From a virus, in the IMG/VR virus record IMGVR_UViG_3300025889_000411, positions 1-35,601 of that record: a stretch of 35,601 bases of DNA. One strand, 5' to 3'. The notes beneath the pieces were generated by a model, which did no database searches, was not told the DNA's origin, and saw only the letters and a program-made list of their open reading frames with translations. Shown piece after piece: positions 13,346 through 22,141 of the stretch (the stretch's first letter is position 1; every line of letters begins with the position of its first letter). The position numbers and the translations under genes are program-made.

Positions 13346-13629
13346 CAGCAGCATGGACACGCAGTGAAGGCAAGAACCCAAGCGGCGGTTTAAACGCCGA
13401 AGGGCGCGCGTCCTATCACCGCGAAACTGGTGGCACATTGAAACCGCCAGTGAAGTCGGGTGACAACCCACGCCGTGCGTCGTTCTTGGCTCGGATGGGC
13501 AACATGTCGGGGCCGATGGAAAAGAACGGTGAACCCACTCGCCTTGCACTTGCACTGCGTGCTTGGGGCGCGTCAAGCAAAGAAGATGCGCGAGCAAAAG
13601 CTAAAGCTATTTCTGCAAGGAATAAATGA
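13342..13629 (+). CDS. DUF6321-like protein, 95 aa
   Basis: The sequence holds WTRSEGKNPSGGLNAEGRAS, then YHRETGGTLKPPVKSGDNPR, then RASFLARMGNM, and ends in a helix with GASSKEDA. This order is typical of small DUF6321 proteins in environmental phages; their role is unknown. Basic, glycine-rich N-terminus suggests a flexible, possibly nucleic-acid-contacting protein. It overlaps its neighbours at both ends and precedes the portal gene. Confidence 0.75.
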   Translation: MTAAWTRSEGKNPSGGLNAEGRASYHRETGGTLKPPVKSGDNPRRASFLARMGNMSGPMEKNGEPTRLALALRAWGASSKEDARAKAKAISARNK

Positions 13630-15917
13630 TGGAACAACAAAGCACAGGCGTGCAAAAGTGGATGAACGTCATCGCTCAGTACGACGGTGAGTTCAAGAAA
13701 TGGGAAGCGCGTACACAAAAAATCATCAAGCGTTACCGCGATGATAATCGTTCCCAAAACACTAACGAAACGGCAAAGTTCAACATCCTGTGGTCAAACG
13801 TGCAGACGTTGATCCCCGCCGTTTACGCACGCCTACCAAAAGCCGATGTGTCGCGTCGCTTCGGTGACAATGACCCAATCGGTCGCGTGGCCTCGCAGCT
13901 AGTTGAGCGCGCGCTGGACTTTGAGATTGAGCATTACCCCGATTTCCGCGCCACGATGCGTCAATGCGTCGAAGATCGGTTTCTTGGTGGTCGCGGCGTG
14001 GCATGGGCGAGGTATGAGCCGCACGTTCGCGCGGTGGGCATTCCCGAAGATGGGTTAGAGATTACCGAAGATGTGGACACCGAGCCGCACGCTGAATCAG
14101 AAGATGGCAGCGCAGGTATGCCGCAAATGGCAGAGGAAATCGAATACGAATGCGCGCCGGTTGATTATGTGCATTGGAAGGATTTCGGTCATTCCATCGC
14201 ACGCACATGGGAAGAAGTGACGTGCGTGTGGCGTTGGGTTTATATGACGAAGGACGCGCTGATCGAGCGATTCGGCGAAGAAAAAGCTAAAACTATCCCG
14301 CTTGATTCCGCGCCCGACACGCTCAAGCAATACGGTCAATCGACAAAAGAACACACGCGCGCAATGATTTGCGAACTGTGGGATAAAGAATCGGGCAAGG
14401 TGTATTGGTTAAGCAAGAACGCTCCGCAATACATTGACGTGCGCGATGATCCGTTGGGGCTTGAGGGCTTTTTCCCATGCGCTAAACCGCTGTATGCCAC
14501 GATGACAAGCGACACGCTAGTGCCTGTGCCCGATTTTGTGCTGTATCAAGATCAGGCGGTCGAACTTGACATCCTGTCTGACCGCATTGATGGTTTGGTC
14601 AAGGCATTGCGCGTGCGCGGCGTTTACGATGCTAGTCAGCCAGCATTGCAGCGATTGTTGACCGAAGGCGAAAACAATGCGCTTATTCCTGTGGATAACT
14701 GGATGGCGTTTGGTGAAAAGGGCGGGCTAAAGGGCGCGATTGATTTGCTGCCAATTGACATGCTGGCTTCCACGCTCAATCAGTGCTACCAAGCGCGCGC
14801 AGATATCAAAAACCAAATCTACGAAATCACAGGACTATCGGACATCTTGCGCGGTGCGTCATTTGCCTCTGAAACCGCAACCGCACAGCAAATCAAAGGG
14901 CAGTTTGCGTCGCTGCGTCTAAAGGCCATGCAAGAGGATGTGGCGCTATTTGCGACCGAATTGCTACGTCTCAAGGCGCAAATCATTTGCACCAAGTTTC
15001 AGCCGCAAACGATTCTGTCTTACGCAGCTGCGGCGCAGATGGTGCCGCAAGATCAGCAAATGATCCCGCAGGCGCTTGAGCTAATCAAAGACCGTCCGTT
15101 GCGTAACTTCCGAATTGACGTTGCTGCCGATAGTTTGGTGCAGTTGGATGAAGCGCAAATGAAGCAGGATCGCGTTGAGTTCATCACCGCGTTTGGCGGG
15201 TTCTTGCGTGAAGCGCTGCCAGTGGCACAAGCATCGCCCGAAATTACGCCGATGCTGATTGAAGTGATGAAGTTTGGCGTAACCGCGTTCAAGCAATCCA
15301 AACCGATTGAAGGCGCGTTAGACGCGGCGCTCGATCAGTTGAAGGAAAAGCAACAGCAAGCCGCGATGAACCCGCAACCCAAACCCGATCCGGAAATGAT
15401 GAAGCTACAGGCGCAGCAGCAATCCGATCAGATGCGCGTGCAGGCAGATGTGCAAGCAGCACAGGCAAAAGCGCAAATGGAAGCGCAACTGGCACAAGCA
15501 AAGATGCAGGCCGATGCTGCGATGAAGCAAATGGAATTGGACGCAGAGGCGCGGTTAGAAGCGCAAAAGCAACAGTTCGAAGCGCAGATGGCAGCGGAAA
15601 AACTTGCACGCGAAGAAGAATTCCAGCGTTGGAAAACGGAACTCGAAGCCGCGACAAAGGTCACGGTGGCGCGGATTTCGTCGAATCCGGGCGTGGATAT
15701 ACCGCTTGTCGAGGCCGCTACCGCAAGCGCCGAGCGCATGACACAGGAGCTTGGTGCGGGCGTGCAGAGTGCGCTAGAAGGCGTGGAAATGCTTCATAGA
15801 GGCATGGCTGATACCGCGCAGAAAATGGAAACGATGATGCAGGTGATGTCAGCGCCGAAACGGATTATTCGTGGGCCTGATGGCAAAGCAATCGGTGTTG
15901 AAATACAGACCCAATAA
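13626..15917 (+). CDS. Portal protein with long coiled-coil tail, 763 aa
   Basis: The N-terminal two thirds is a portal: FKKWEARTQKIIKRYRDDN, FNILWSNVQTLIPAVYARLP, VYWLSKNAPQYIDVRDDPLG, FPCAKPLYATMTSDTLVPVP and the clip/stem region DIKNQIYEITGLSDILRGAS. About residues 560-690 are a very long Gln/Ala-rich heptad stretch, predicted coiled coil or barrel helix. It forms the dodecameric DNA gate at the capsid vertex, bound by terminase and later by tail proteins. Start: ATG 13626 or 13629, with AAGGA at 13617-13621 better placed for the second. It ends in TAATG with the next gene. Confidence 0.92.
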   Translation: MMEQQSTGVQKWMNVIAQYDGEFKKWEARTQKIIKRYRDDNRSQNTNETAKFNILWSNVQTLIPAVYARLPKADVSRRFGDNDPIGRVASQLVERALDFEIEHYPDFRATMRQCVEDRFLGGRGVAWARYEPHVRAVGIPEDGLEITEDVDTEPHAESEDGSAGMPQMAEEIEYECAPVDYVHWKDFGHSIARTWEEVTCVWRWVYMTKDALIERFGEEKAKTIPLDSAPDTLKQYGQSTKEHTRAMICELWDKESGKVYWLSKNAPQYIDVRDDPLGLEGFFPCAKPLYATMTSDTLVPVPDFVLYQDQAVELDILSDRIDGLVKALRVRGVYDASQPALQRLLTEGENNALIPVDNWMAFGEKGGLKGAIDLLPIDMLASTLNQCYQARADIKNQIYEITGLSDILRGASFASETATAQQIKGQFASLRLKAMQEDVALFATELLRLKAQIICTKFQPQTILSYAAAAQMVPQDQQMIPQALELIKDRPLRNFRIDVAADSLVQLDEAQMKQDRVEFITAFGGFLREALPVAQASPEITPMLIEVMKFGVTAFKQSKPIEGALDAALDQLKEKQQQAAMNPQPKPDPEMMKLQAQQQSDQMRVQADVQAAQAKAQMEAQLAQAKMQADAAMKQMELDAEARLEAQKQQFEAQMAAEKLAREEEFQRWKTELEAATKVTVARISSNPGVDIPLVEAATASAERMTQELGAGVQSALEGVEMLHRGMADTAQKMETMMQVMSAPKRIIRGPDGKAIGVEIQTQ

Positions 15918-16276
15918 TGAATGGTGGATGGGATACAGGCACTTGGGATTCGGCAACGTGGGATTACGTTCCCACGCTTATCGATCTTGACACGCACGAT
16001 GGTGACAAGCTACGCGACCGCTTTAAGCGGGAAGCCGAAAACCGCGAAGCGAAGCGCCGCGAGCTTATTGCCGTTTACGAACGCATTGTTGAAGGCAAAG
16101 AAGATGTGCCCGAAATCGTCGAGCCGTTGCGCGAACACGGCATCACTAGCAAAGCCGAAATCCTTACAGGCACCACGTTTGACTATGACGCAATCATCTC
16201 GCAACTGCACGCAGCACAGCAGGTATGGGATAAACACATTGAAGCCGATGACGAGGACGTACTTTTACTGCTATGA
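15917..16276 (+). CDS. Phage protein with WD-repeat-like N-terminus, 119 aa
   Basis: Starts GGWDTGTWDSATWD, three short W-D units, followed by a charged helical body (DKLRDRFKREAENREAKRRE) and an acidic end. A related LWDSALWDTGVWGSG block occurs in the 516-residue tail protein at 24819. Downstream of the portal; ATG coupled to the portal stop and overlapping the next gene by 4 bases. Function unknown; perhaps a head-completion or scaffold-linked protein. Confidence 0.65.
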   Translation: MNGGWDTGTWDSATWDYVPTLIDLDTHDGDKLRDRFKREAENREAKRRELIAVYERIVEGKEDVPEIVEPLREHGITSKAEILTGTTFDYDAIISQLHAAQQVWDKHIEADDEDVLLLL

Positions 16277-16608
16277 CTAGACGATCTTGGGTTTATATCA
16301 ACGGTGAGGCGATTGAGAAAGGCGAATACGATGCCGAGCCAGCCGCGCACTATGTAATGAACGACATTCAACCGTACCAATCCATGATTGACGGTTCGAT
16401 GATTACAAGCCGCAGCCGTCACCGCGAGCATTTGCAGGCACATGGCTGTATTGAAGTTGGCAACGAAAAGATGCAAAACAGTGCGCCCGCGCCTGTTGAG
16501 AGTCAACGGCGCGACATTTTGCGCCAGCAGGTAGGCAACATGACGCACAAAGAGGCAAACAGAATTCTGAGCAAATTGCGCGATGATGCGCGTTTTACCC
16601 GCCGTTAA
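16273..16608 (+). CDS. Conserved phage protein, 111 aa
   Basis: Contains YVMNDIQPYQSMIDGSMITS then RSRHREHLQAHGCIEVGNE, a pattern that I recall in small proteins encoded just before the scaffold in many podovirus-like genomes. The H-x2-H, R-x-HR and HGC-x-E(V/I)GNE segment could bind metal. A helical tail follows (THKEANRILSKLRDD). Function unknown; late head module by position. Confidence 0.7.
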   Translation: MTRRSWVYINGEAIEKGEYDAEPAAHYVMNDIQPYQSMIDGSMITSRSRHREHLQAHGCIEVGNEKMQNSAPAPVESQRRDILRQQVGNMTHKEANRILSKLRDDARFTRR

Positions 16609-16628
16609 ACCCCCACAGGGAGCAACAA

Positions 16629-17672
16629 ATGTCTGAGATCACACAAGCCGATTCTGAAACACGCCGCGACCTTTTGACCGAGCAGTTTGAGTTAATTGAA
16701 AACGAAGCATCCGCAGAACCCGCGCCTGCGCCTGCAAAGGCAGAGGCGGTAGAAGAAGCGCCCGCAGCCGAGACAAAGCCCAGTGCGCGCGTGCGCGACG
16801 AATCAGGCAAGTTTGTATCAAAGAACGCGCAGCCCGCCGAAGAACCTGCGGTTGAGGAAGTGGAAGAACCGCCAGTGTGGAAGCGTCCACCTGCGTCGTG
16901 GAAAAAGGACTATCACGAAGCATGGTCAAGCGCCGATCCGCGCCTGCAAGAATACGCATGGCAGCGCGAAGAACAAATGAAGGCTGGCGTTCAGCCATTG
17001 CTAGAAAAGGCTAAATTTGCCGATCAGATTCAAGAAGTCGTGCAGCCATATATGCAGACGATTCAAGGCTTGGGTATTGACGCGCCGCAGGCGGTCAAGG
17101 CGTTAATGGAAGCCGACCATGCGTTGCGCTACAGCGACCCCAACCAAAAACGCGCGTTGTTCGCTCGACTTGCACAGCAATATGGCGTAGATTTGTCGGG
17201 CGTAACAGAAATTCAGCAGCAACAAATGCCTGCCGATCCCAATGTTTCGGCGCTTCAGCACGAATTGAACAGAATTCGTGGCGAGGTGATGAGTTGGCGG
17301 GAACAGCAGGAGCAAGAAAAGAATGCTCAACTTTTGACGGAAATTAACCATTTTTCACAAAAGGCAGAGCATTTTGAAGCAGCACGTCCCACGATGATCC
17401 AACTCCTACAGAGTGGTGTCGCGCAGACGTTAGATGATGCATATGAAAAAGCAATTCGTCTCGATCCGGAGCTTTTTGAAAGCGTTCAAGCAAGCACACA
17501 AGCCAAGCTAGACGCGCAGAAAAGGGCTGTCGCTGATAAAGCGGCAAAAACGGCGCGAGCAGCAGCAGTGAGCGTGCGTAGTTCCGCACCCGGAGCGCCC
17601 CCCGCCACTAAAGCACAAGACCGACGGACGTTGTTAGCCGAGCAGTTTGATGGCATAACAAGCCGACTTTGA
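16629..17672 (+). CDS. Capsid scaffolding protein, 347 aa
   Basis: Starts with an acidic, Ala/Pro/Glu-rich segment (AEPAPAPAKAEAVEEAPAAE, about 28-65), then PPASWKKDYHEAW, then mostly helical Q-rich sequence (EIQQQQMPADPN, coil near 225-245) and a C-terminal RTLLAEQFDGI that repeats the N-terminal RDLLTEQFELI. Directly upstream of the major capsid gene. The composition, position and W-x-K-x2-Y motif are standard for podoviral scaffolds that template the procapsid and then leave. AGGGAG precedes the ATG. Confidence 0.85.
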   Translation: MSEITQADSETRRDLLTEQFELIENEASAEPAPAPAKAEAVEEAPAAETKPSARVRDESGKFVSKNAQPAEEPAVEEVEEPPVWKRPPASWKKDYHEAWSSADPRLQEYAWQREEQMKAGVQPLLEKAKFADQIQEVVQPYMQTIQGLGIDAPQAVKALMEADHALRYSDPNQKRALFARLAQQYGVDLSGVTEIQQQQMPADPNVSALQHELNRIRGEVMSWREQQEQEKNAQLLTEINHFSQKAEHFEAARPTMIQLLQSGVAQTLDDAYEKAIRLDPELFESVQASTQAKLDAQKRAVADKAAKTARAAAVSVRSSAPGAPPATKAQDRRTLLAEQFDGITSRL

Positions 17673-17695
17673 TTTACTAACTAGGAGATTGAAAA

Positions 17696-18929
17696 ATGGC
17701 ATTCGCCAATAGTTCAATCAGCGACATCATCGCGACTAACATCCAATCGCGTAGCGGTGAGTTAGCTGATAACGTAACAAACAACAACGCTTTACTGCGT
17801 CGTTTGAAAGAGCGCGGCAACGTTAAGCCGTTTTCCGGTGGTAACGTAATCCTTAATGTTGGGGTCACTCTGCATTGAAACGCAGATGTGAGAATTCTCT
17901 CTGATTGACTTGGAACTCCCGAAGGGGACAACAAGGCGGAAGCGAAAGCACCGTGAACGACTAAGCGAGAGAACACCTGCAAAGGTGAAGCGATAGTCTG
18001 AACTCGAATATAACTTGAAGTCATTTAAGTTCGAGAGTGTGGCAGAAATGACCACGCCGAGCAGTTGTAGCTCGTAACAACCTTGCCAGGAAATTATGTA
18101 CAACGACAGCACAACGAACAACACCAATAGCTATTCCGGCTACGAAGTGTTGAATGTGTCGCAAAACAGCCCGATCTCGGCTGCTCAGTTCTCAATTACC
18201 CAATACGCGTCGGCAGTGTCGATCAGCGGTTTGGAAATGATTCAGAACAGCGGCAAAGAGGCGATCATTGACCTGCTTGACGGTCGTATGAATGTTGCCG
18301 AAGCGCAATTGGCTAACCGTATCGGTTCGGACATCTATTTGGATGGAACCGGCAACGCTGGCAAAAACATCACCGGTTTGGGCGCTGCTGTGCCTGATTC
18401 GCCTGTGACCGGCACATACGGTGGTATTGATCGCTCCGCGTGGACGTTTTGGCGTTCCGTGTCGTATTCGGGCGTGACCAACGGCGGTGCGGCTGTCACT
18501 GCGTCCAACATCCAGCAGTACATGGATTCGGTCGCTGTGCAACTGATTCGCGGTACGGACAAACCTGACCTGATCGTTGCCGACAACAACTACTATCGCT
18601 TGTACCTGCAATCGTTGCAGTCGATTCAGCGTATTACCGACAGTGGTTCGTCAATGGCTGGCGCGGGCTTTGCCTCGCTGAAGTATTTCGGCGCTGGTAT
18701 GGCATCCGACGTTGTGCTCGACGGTGGTATCGGTTCAGCCGCTACTGCTAACCACATGTGGTTCCTCAACACGAAATACATGATGTTCCGTCCCCATGCG
18801 GATCGTAATTTCGTGCCAATCGGTGGCGAACGCCAAGCGGTCAACCAAGACGCTATCGTGAAGCTAATTGGTTGGGCCGGTAACCTCACAAGCAGCGGCC
18901 CGCAGTTCTGCGGCGTGCTGATTGCTTAA
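17696..18929 (+). CDS. Major capsid protein, two exons (17696-17853 and 18086-18929) split by a group I intron
   Basis: Exon 1 encodes MAFANSSISDIIATNIQSRS up to GGNVI plus two bases of the next codon. Exon 2 restores L-Q-E-I-M-Y-N-D and continues through YSGYEVLNVSQNSPISAAQF, ASAVSISGLEMIQNSGKEAI to the end. The joined frame is 333 residues, uninterrupted, and reads as one HK97-fold-type coat protein. The exons sum to 1002 bases, a multiple of three. Without splicing, translation of exon 1 would stop after 60 residues at TGA 17876-17878. AGGAG lies 8 bases ahead of ATG 17696. It forms the head shell around the scaffold encoded upstream. Confidence 0.88.
17854..18085 (+). ncRNA. Group I intron in the major capsid gene, about 232 nt, no endonuclease ORF
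   Basis: Pairings read by eye: P1, exon AATCCT against GGGGT (17861-17865) with a T.G at the splice site; P2, CACTCTGC/GCAGATGTG (17866-17890); P3, TTCTCTC (17895-17901) with GAGAGAA (17967-17973); P4, CTTG/CAAG (17909-17912/17932-17935); P5, CCC/GGG; P6 with a GAAA tetraloop (17937-17953); P7, GACTA (17959-17963) with TAGTC (17994-17998); P8, CACCT/AGGTG (17974-17987); P9, CTCGAA/TTCGAG (18003-18008/18030-18035). The exon ends in T and the intron ends in G (18085), as group I splicing needs. The 3' edge is set by the reading frame and may be off by a few bases. Confidence 0.88.
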
Positions 18930-18945
18930 TAGGAGATCATAGAAA

Positions 18946-19425
18946 ATGCCTACTTTTTCAGTTAGCAACACCGCTGGCGTAACCCTTACCAACGTTGACA
19001 GCACCTCGCAGTTCACTACGGGTACTGTTGTCAATTTGTCGGATGGTGGTCAAGCCATTTATGTGCAAGCCCTGTCGGAAATCAGCACCTACGCTGCTGT
19101 CGCAATTTATGACACGCAAAAGGCGCAGATGATGACCACCACGCTCGCAGCAACTTGCAAGCGTATCGGCTTCGCGCAAACATCCATCGCTTCGGGCTAT
19201 TACGGTTGGGTGCAAATGGGTGGTAAGGTTTTGGTTAACCTTGCTGCTAATGCTGCCCCTAACGTGCCTCTTTACACCACTGCAACATCGGGCGTGCTTG
19301 ATGACGCTGTGGTGTCAGGCGGTGCCGTGTTCGGCTTGGTAGCCACGACATCAATCTCCAACGCGACTGCTGTGACCTGTATCGCAGGTTACCCGCATAT
19401 CGCTTCGGGTATTGCTGGCACTTAA
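18946..19425 (+). CDS. Putative capsid decoration/structural protein, 159 aa
   Basis: Beta-rich and Ser/Thr/Ala-rich with an all-beta look (FSVSNTAGVTLTNVDSTSQF, YYGWVQMGGKVLVNLAANAA, SGGAVFGLVATTS). The WVQ-x-GG and A-x-P-x-x-LY-x-T pattern with a late G-x-V-x-G resembles small head-cement proteins (DUF2190-like), but I cannot assign the family with certainty. It directly follows the major capsid gene with AGGAG ahead of its ATG, a usual place for a decoration protein. Confidence 0.65.
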   Translation: MPTFSVSNTAGVTLTNVDSTSQFTTGTVVNLSDGGQAIYVQALSEISTYAAVAIYDTQKAQMMTTTLAATCKRIGFAQTSIASGYYGWVQMGGKVLVNLAANAAPNVPLYTTATSGVLDDAVVSGGAVFGLVATTSISNATAVTCIAGYPHIASGIAGT

Positions 19426-19426
19426 G

Positions 19427-20203
19427 ATGCAAAAACTGGAAATCTCGGTTCAAGCCGCAGGCGAGCCTGCGGAACTCGCTCAAAATATCCGCGCGGCGTT
19501 GGATCGTGGTTTACCGGAGTTTACCCCTGCCCCCTGCCCGCACGATGGAACTATCGTGCTGGTGGGGAGTGGGCCTTCAGTGACAGAGTATTTTGACGAA
19601 ATAAAAGCGCACAAAGAGCAGGGCAAGCCTATTTGTTCAATCAAGGGCACGCACGATTGGTTGTGCGAAAACGGATTAGAACCCGACTTGTGGGTTGATC
19701 TTGATCCGCGTGACAAGCGCAATGGTGTGCAGCGCAAAAACGATCACACCACCTATTTATTAGCATCGCGCTGCGATCCGGTGATGTTTGACCACTTGGC
19801 AGATAAAAAGATACTGCTGTGGAATAGCTGGTCGAGCGATGATGAAATGAAAGAAATTGGCACACGCCTAGCAGTTGGTGGCGGCACAACCAGTGGGTTG
19901 CGCGCAATCAATCTAGGCTATTTGTTGGGATTCCGTAAATTCATTCTGTACGGTTACGATTCGTGCATCAAAGAAGATGGCACAAAACGCTTTTCGGGTG
20001 AGAAAGCAGGCCGCACAGTTGAAGTGATGGTGGGCGAACCGCCGCACAAGCGTAAATTTTTATGTAACATGGCAATGGCGCAACAGGCTAATGAGTTTCA
20101 GTTGGTTTATACTGTCATGCCTGACATCACATTGGATGTCAGAGGCGATGGTTTAATTGCTGAAATTATGAAAGTTAGGCGCGAATGGAAACTCGCGGCG
20201 TAA
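19427..20203 (+). CDS. MptE-like / DUF115 domain protein, 258 aa
   Basis: The core TIVLVGSGPSVTEYFDEIKA then ICSIKGTHDWLCENGLEPDL and WVDLDPRDK fits the DUF115 (MptE-like) fold, a Rossmann-type domain also found in flagellin and surface glycosylation enzymes. Then VGGGTTSGLRAINLGYLLGF and ILYGYDSC. I use ATG 19427, just after the preceding stop; TTG 19412 is in frame but overlaps. With the three following genes it forms a glycan-type cassette; nucleotide-sugar or glycosyl transfer is inferred, not shown. Confidence 0.75.
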   Translation: MQKLEISVQAAGEPAELAQNIRAALDRGLPEFTPAPCPHDGTIVLVGSGPSVTEYFDEIKAHKEQGKPICSIKGTHDWLCENGLEPDLWVDLDPRDKRNGVQRKNDHTTYLLASRCDPVMFDHLADKKILLWNSWSSDDEMKEIGTRLAVGGGTTSGLRAINLGYLLGFRKFILYGYDSCIKEDGTKRFSGEKAGRTVEVMVGEPPHKRKFLCNMAMAQQANEFQLVYTVMPDITLDVRGDGLIAEIMKVRREWKLAA

Positions 20204-21036
20204 GTTTCATCCACAGAGGCGGGCCACGCATGGCATCCTATCGCCTGCGCGTGGCGATTCCTGCATCTGAGATCAAAAAACACGGTTATCGGTCGTTTAT
20301 CAACGAAGGTGACGCGGATATTGTGGTTTTCTCCAAACCGCACGCTGATGACGTGGAAATCATCCAAAAAGTACGCGATTCGGGCGCAAAATCCGTTGTG
20401 GATTTGTGCGACGATCATTTTGACAAGCCCATTTGGGGCGAAATCTACACAAAATGCGCCAAATTAGCGGATCGCGTGACCTGCGCGACCGAAGAAATGG
20501 CGCGCCGCATCTATACGCACACCAAAATTGACGCGCAGGTTGTGCCCGACACTTGGGAGCACGAAGCGCCAGTGCACGCCAATGGCGATAATTTCCTGTG
20601 GTTTGGGCATGAATCCAACATTAAGGAAATCTACAAGTATTTACCCATGCTAAAGGGCGTAAAACTGCGCCTATGCACCGGAAATAACAACGTGCTACCC
20701 ACCTATGTACCGTGGTCAGAAGATGCGTTAAAAGCCGAATTTGCGCGTGCTAACGTGGTTATTTTGCCTGTTTCTGATCCAAACACTTACAAAAGCGCAA
20801 ATCGCTTGATTAGCGCGGTAATGGCTGGATGCTTTGTTGTCGCAGAAAATAGCCTAAATTACAGGGATTTTCGCGACTACATTTATTTGGGTTCGCTCAA
20901 AGGCGGTATGCAATACACGCAAGCATTTAGCCACGAACTCAATGAATTGACGATTCGAGCGCAAGATTACATTGCATCCAAGTATTCACCCGAAAGGATC
21001 GGCGCGGCATGGGCGAGCGTATTCGACTCCATCTAG
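20185..21036 (+). CDS. GT-B-type glycosyltransferase, 283 aa
   Basis: N-terminal FIHRGGPRMASYRLRVAIPA and VVDLCDDHFDKPIWGEIY, then ADRVTCATEEMARRIY, then LWFGHESNIKEIYKYLPMLK, and a C-terminal NVVILPVSDPNTYKSANRLI with AVMAGCFVVAENSLNYRDF. This follows the GT4-like two-Rossmann layout with the acceptor half first and the nucleotide-sugar half last. It would move a sugar onto a phage or host target. The ATG overlaps the DUF115 gene by 19 bases. Confidence 0.78.
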   Translation: METRGVSFIHRGGPRMASYRLRVAIPASEIKKHGYRSFINEGDADIVVFSKPHADDVEIIQKVRDSGAKSVVDLCDDHFDKPIWGEIYTKCAKLADRVTCATEEMARRIYTHTKIDAQVVPDTWEHEAPVHANGDNFLWFGHESNIKEIYKYLPMLKGVKLRLCTGNNNVLPTYVPWSEDALKAEFARANVVILPVSDPNTYKSANRLISAVMAGCFVVAENSLNYRDFRDYIYLGSLKGGMQYTQAFSHELNELTIRAQDYIASKYSPERIGAAWASVFDSI

Positions 21037-21485
21037 GTGCTGGTGATCGCCACTGGCCTACTTGGACTAGCGTGGACATCGCTGGCGAACCTGACATCTT
21101 GTCAGACGTGCGCCGTTTAGAGATGGATAACGGCTCGGTCGATGAGATCGCCGCCATTCATTTGTTTGAACACCTTGAGCGCGGTGACGTGGAAAACACG
21201 TTGCGCGAATGGCATCGCGTCTTACGCGATAATGGCAAACTAACGCTTGAGATGCCTTGTTTGGATAAAATTATCGGCTTGTGGAATCACGGACACCGCA
21301 GCGAAGGGATGATTGGACGCGCCCTATTTGGTATGTCTGAACCTGCCGCAATGCAGCACAAGTGGTGTTATTCAAAGGATGAAATTGCTGATTTATTAAA
21401 AACGGCAGGTTTTAGGGATGTGGAAGTAACCGACGCGCTGTTCCACGTTCCCAATCGAGATATGCGCGTTGTGGGGTATAAATGA
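21009..21485 (+). CDS. SAM-dependent methyltransferase (Methyltransf_11 type), 158 aa
   Basis: Motif I LHLGAGDRHWPTWTSVDI, an acidic loop, IAAIHLFEHLERGDVENTLR then EWHRVLRDNGKLTLEMPCLD, the class I methylase layout of the Methyltransf_11 group. Short for the family (158 residues), with a small C-terminal cap. Context with glycosyltransferases suggests sugar methylation; small-molecule or protein methylation are alternatives. It overlaps the upstream gene by 28 bases and the next by 4. Confidence 0.78.
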   Translation: MGERIRLHLGAGDRHWPTWTSVDIAGEPDILSDVRRLEMDNGSVDEIAAIHLFEHLERGDVENTLREWHRVLRDNGKLTLEMPCLDKIIGLWNHGHRSEGMIGRALFGMSEPAAMQHKWCYSKDEIADLLKTAGFRDVEVTDALFHVPNRDMRVVGYK

Positions 21486-22129
21486 TTCGGCTTTTCTGCG
21501 GTTGGGATGAGCGCGAAGCCGCAGGGCTTGGCGTGTTTGTGAACTCAATTGTCTCGCGCGCATCCGAGCCAATCGCCATCCTGCCGCTGCATGGGCCGCA
21601 ATCCACCGGCTCTAACGCTTTTACTTATAGCCGCTTTGCTATTCCCAAAATCTGTAATTACGACGGTTGGGCGATCTTTGCCGATGGTTCGGACATGGTT
21701 TGCTTGGATGACATAGCCAAACTGTGGGCGATGCGCGATGAAAAATTTGCCGTTCAAGTGGTCAAAAATGACTACAAAACGAATGGCACGGTTAAGTATA
21801 TCGGCACCGACATGGAATCGCCCAACCTCGACTACCCACGCAAAAACTGGTCTAGCGTAATGTTGTGGAATTGTGGACACAAATCAAATAAAATAGAACT
21901 TGTCAACTCTGTCGTGTCACACCAGTTTTATTGGCTAAACGACGAAGAAGTCGGCGAGTTGCCTGCCGAATGGAATTGGCTGTGCGATGAGTACGGCACA
22001 AATGAAGAAGCAAAGATTTTGCACTGGACGCAAGGAATACCGGGTTTTCGGCACTACCAAAATGCTCCGATGGCTTATCACTGGCACAGAGAGCAGAAAA
22101 AAGCACATCGTGGCTTTCAACTTACTTAA
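21482..22129 (+). CDS. GT-A/GT8-like glycosyltransferase, 215 aa
   Basis: LFCGWDEREAAGLGVFVNSI at the start, then TYSRFAIPKICNYDGWAIFA with ADGSDMVCLDD, a D-x-x-D-type metal site, and WSSVMLWNC, KILHWTQGIPGF, a histidine-containing end seen in GT8-like enzymes. It completes the four-gene glycan cassette. The ATG overlaps the methyltransferase stop (ATGA). Donor and acceptor unknown. Confidence 0.75.
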   Translation: MIRLFCGWDEREAAGLGVFVNSIVSRASEPIAILPLHGPQSTGSNAFTYSRFAIPKICNYDGWAIFADGSDMVCLDDIAKLWAMRDEKFAVQVVKNDYKTNGTVKYIGTDMESPNLDYPRKNWSSVMLWNCGHKSNKIELVNSVVSHQFYWLNDEEVGELPAEWNWLCDEYGTNEEAKILHWTQGIPGFRHYQNAPMAYHWHREQKKAHRGFQLT

Positions 22130-22141
22130 AAGGAGCATTAA

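Noticed and set aside
15921-16280. 119-codon frame overlapping the protein after the portal
   Set aside because: Same length as the real gene by chance, but Ser/Lys/Arg-rich and lacking a ribosome site; the 15917 frame has the W-D motif and coupled ends.
17855-18090. Alternative splice sites (after AAT 17857 and before GAAATT 18090)
   Set aside because: Also keeps the frame and end bases, but leaves no loop for P1; the 17853/18086 choice gives a P1 with a 7-base loop.
17696-18929. Frameshifted or broken capsid gene, or an insertion sequence in it
   Set aside because: The insert has no transposase or inverted ends, and its paired elements, exon-terminal T and intron-terminal G fit a group I intron that restores the frame.
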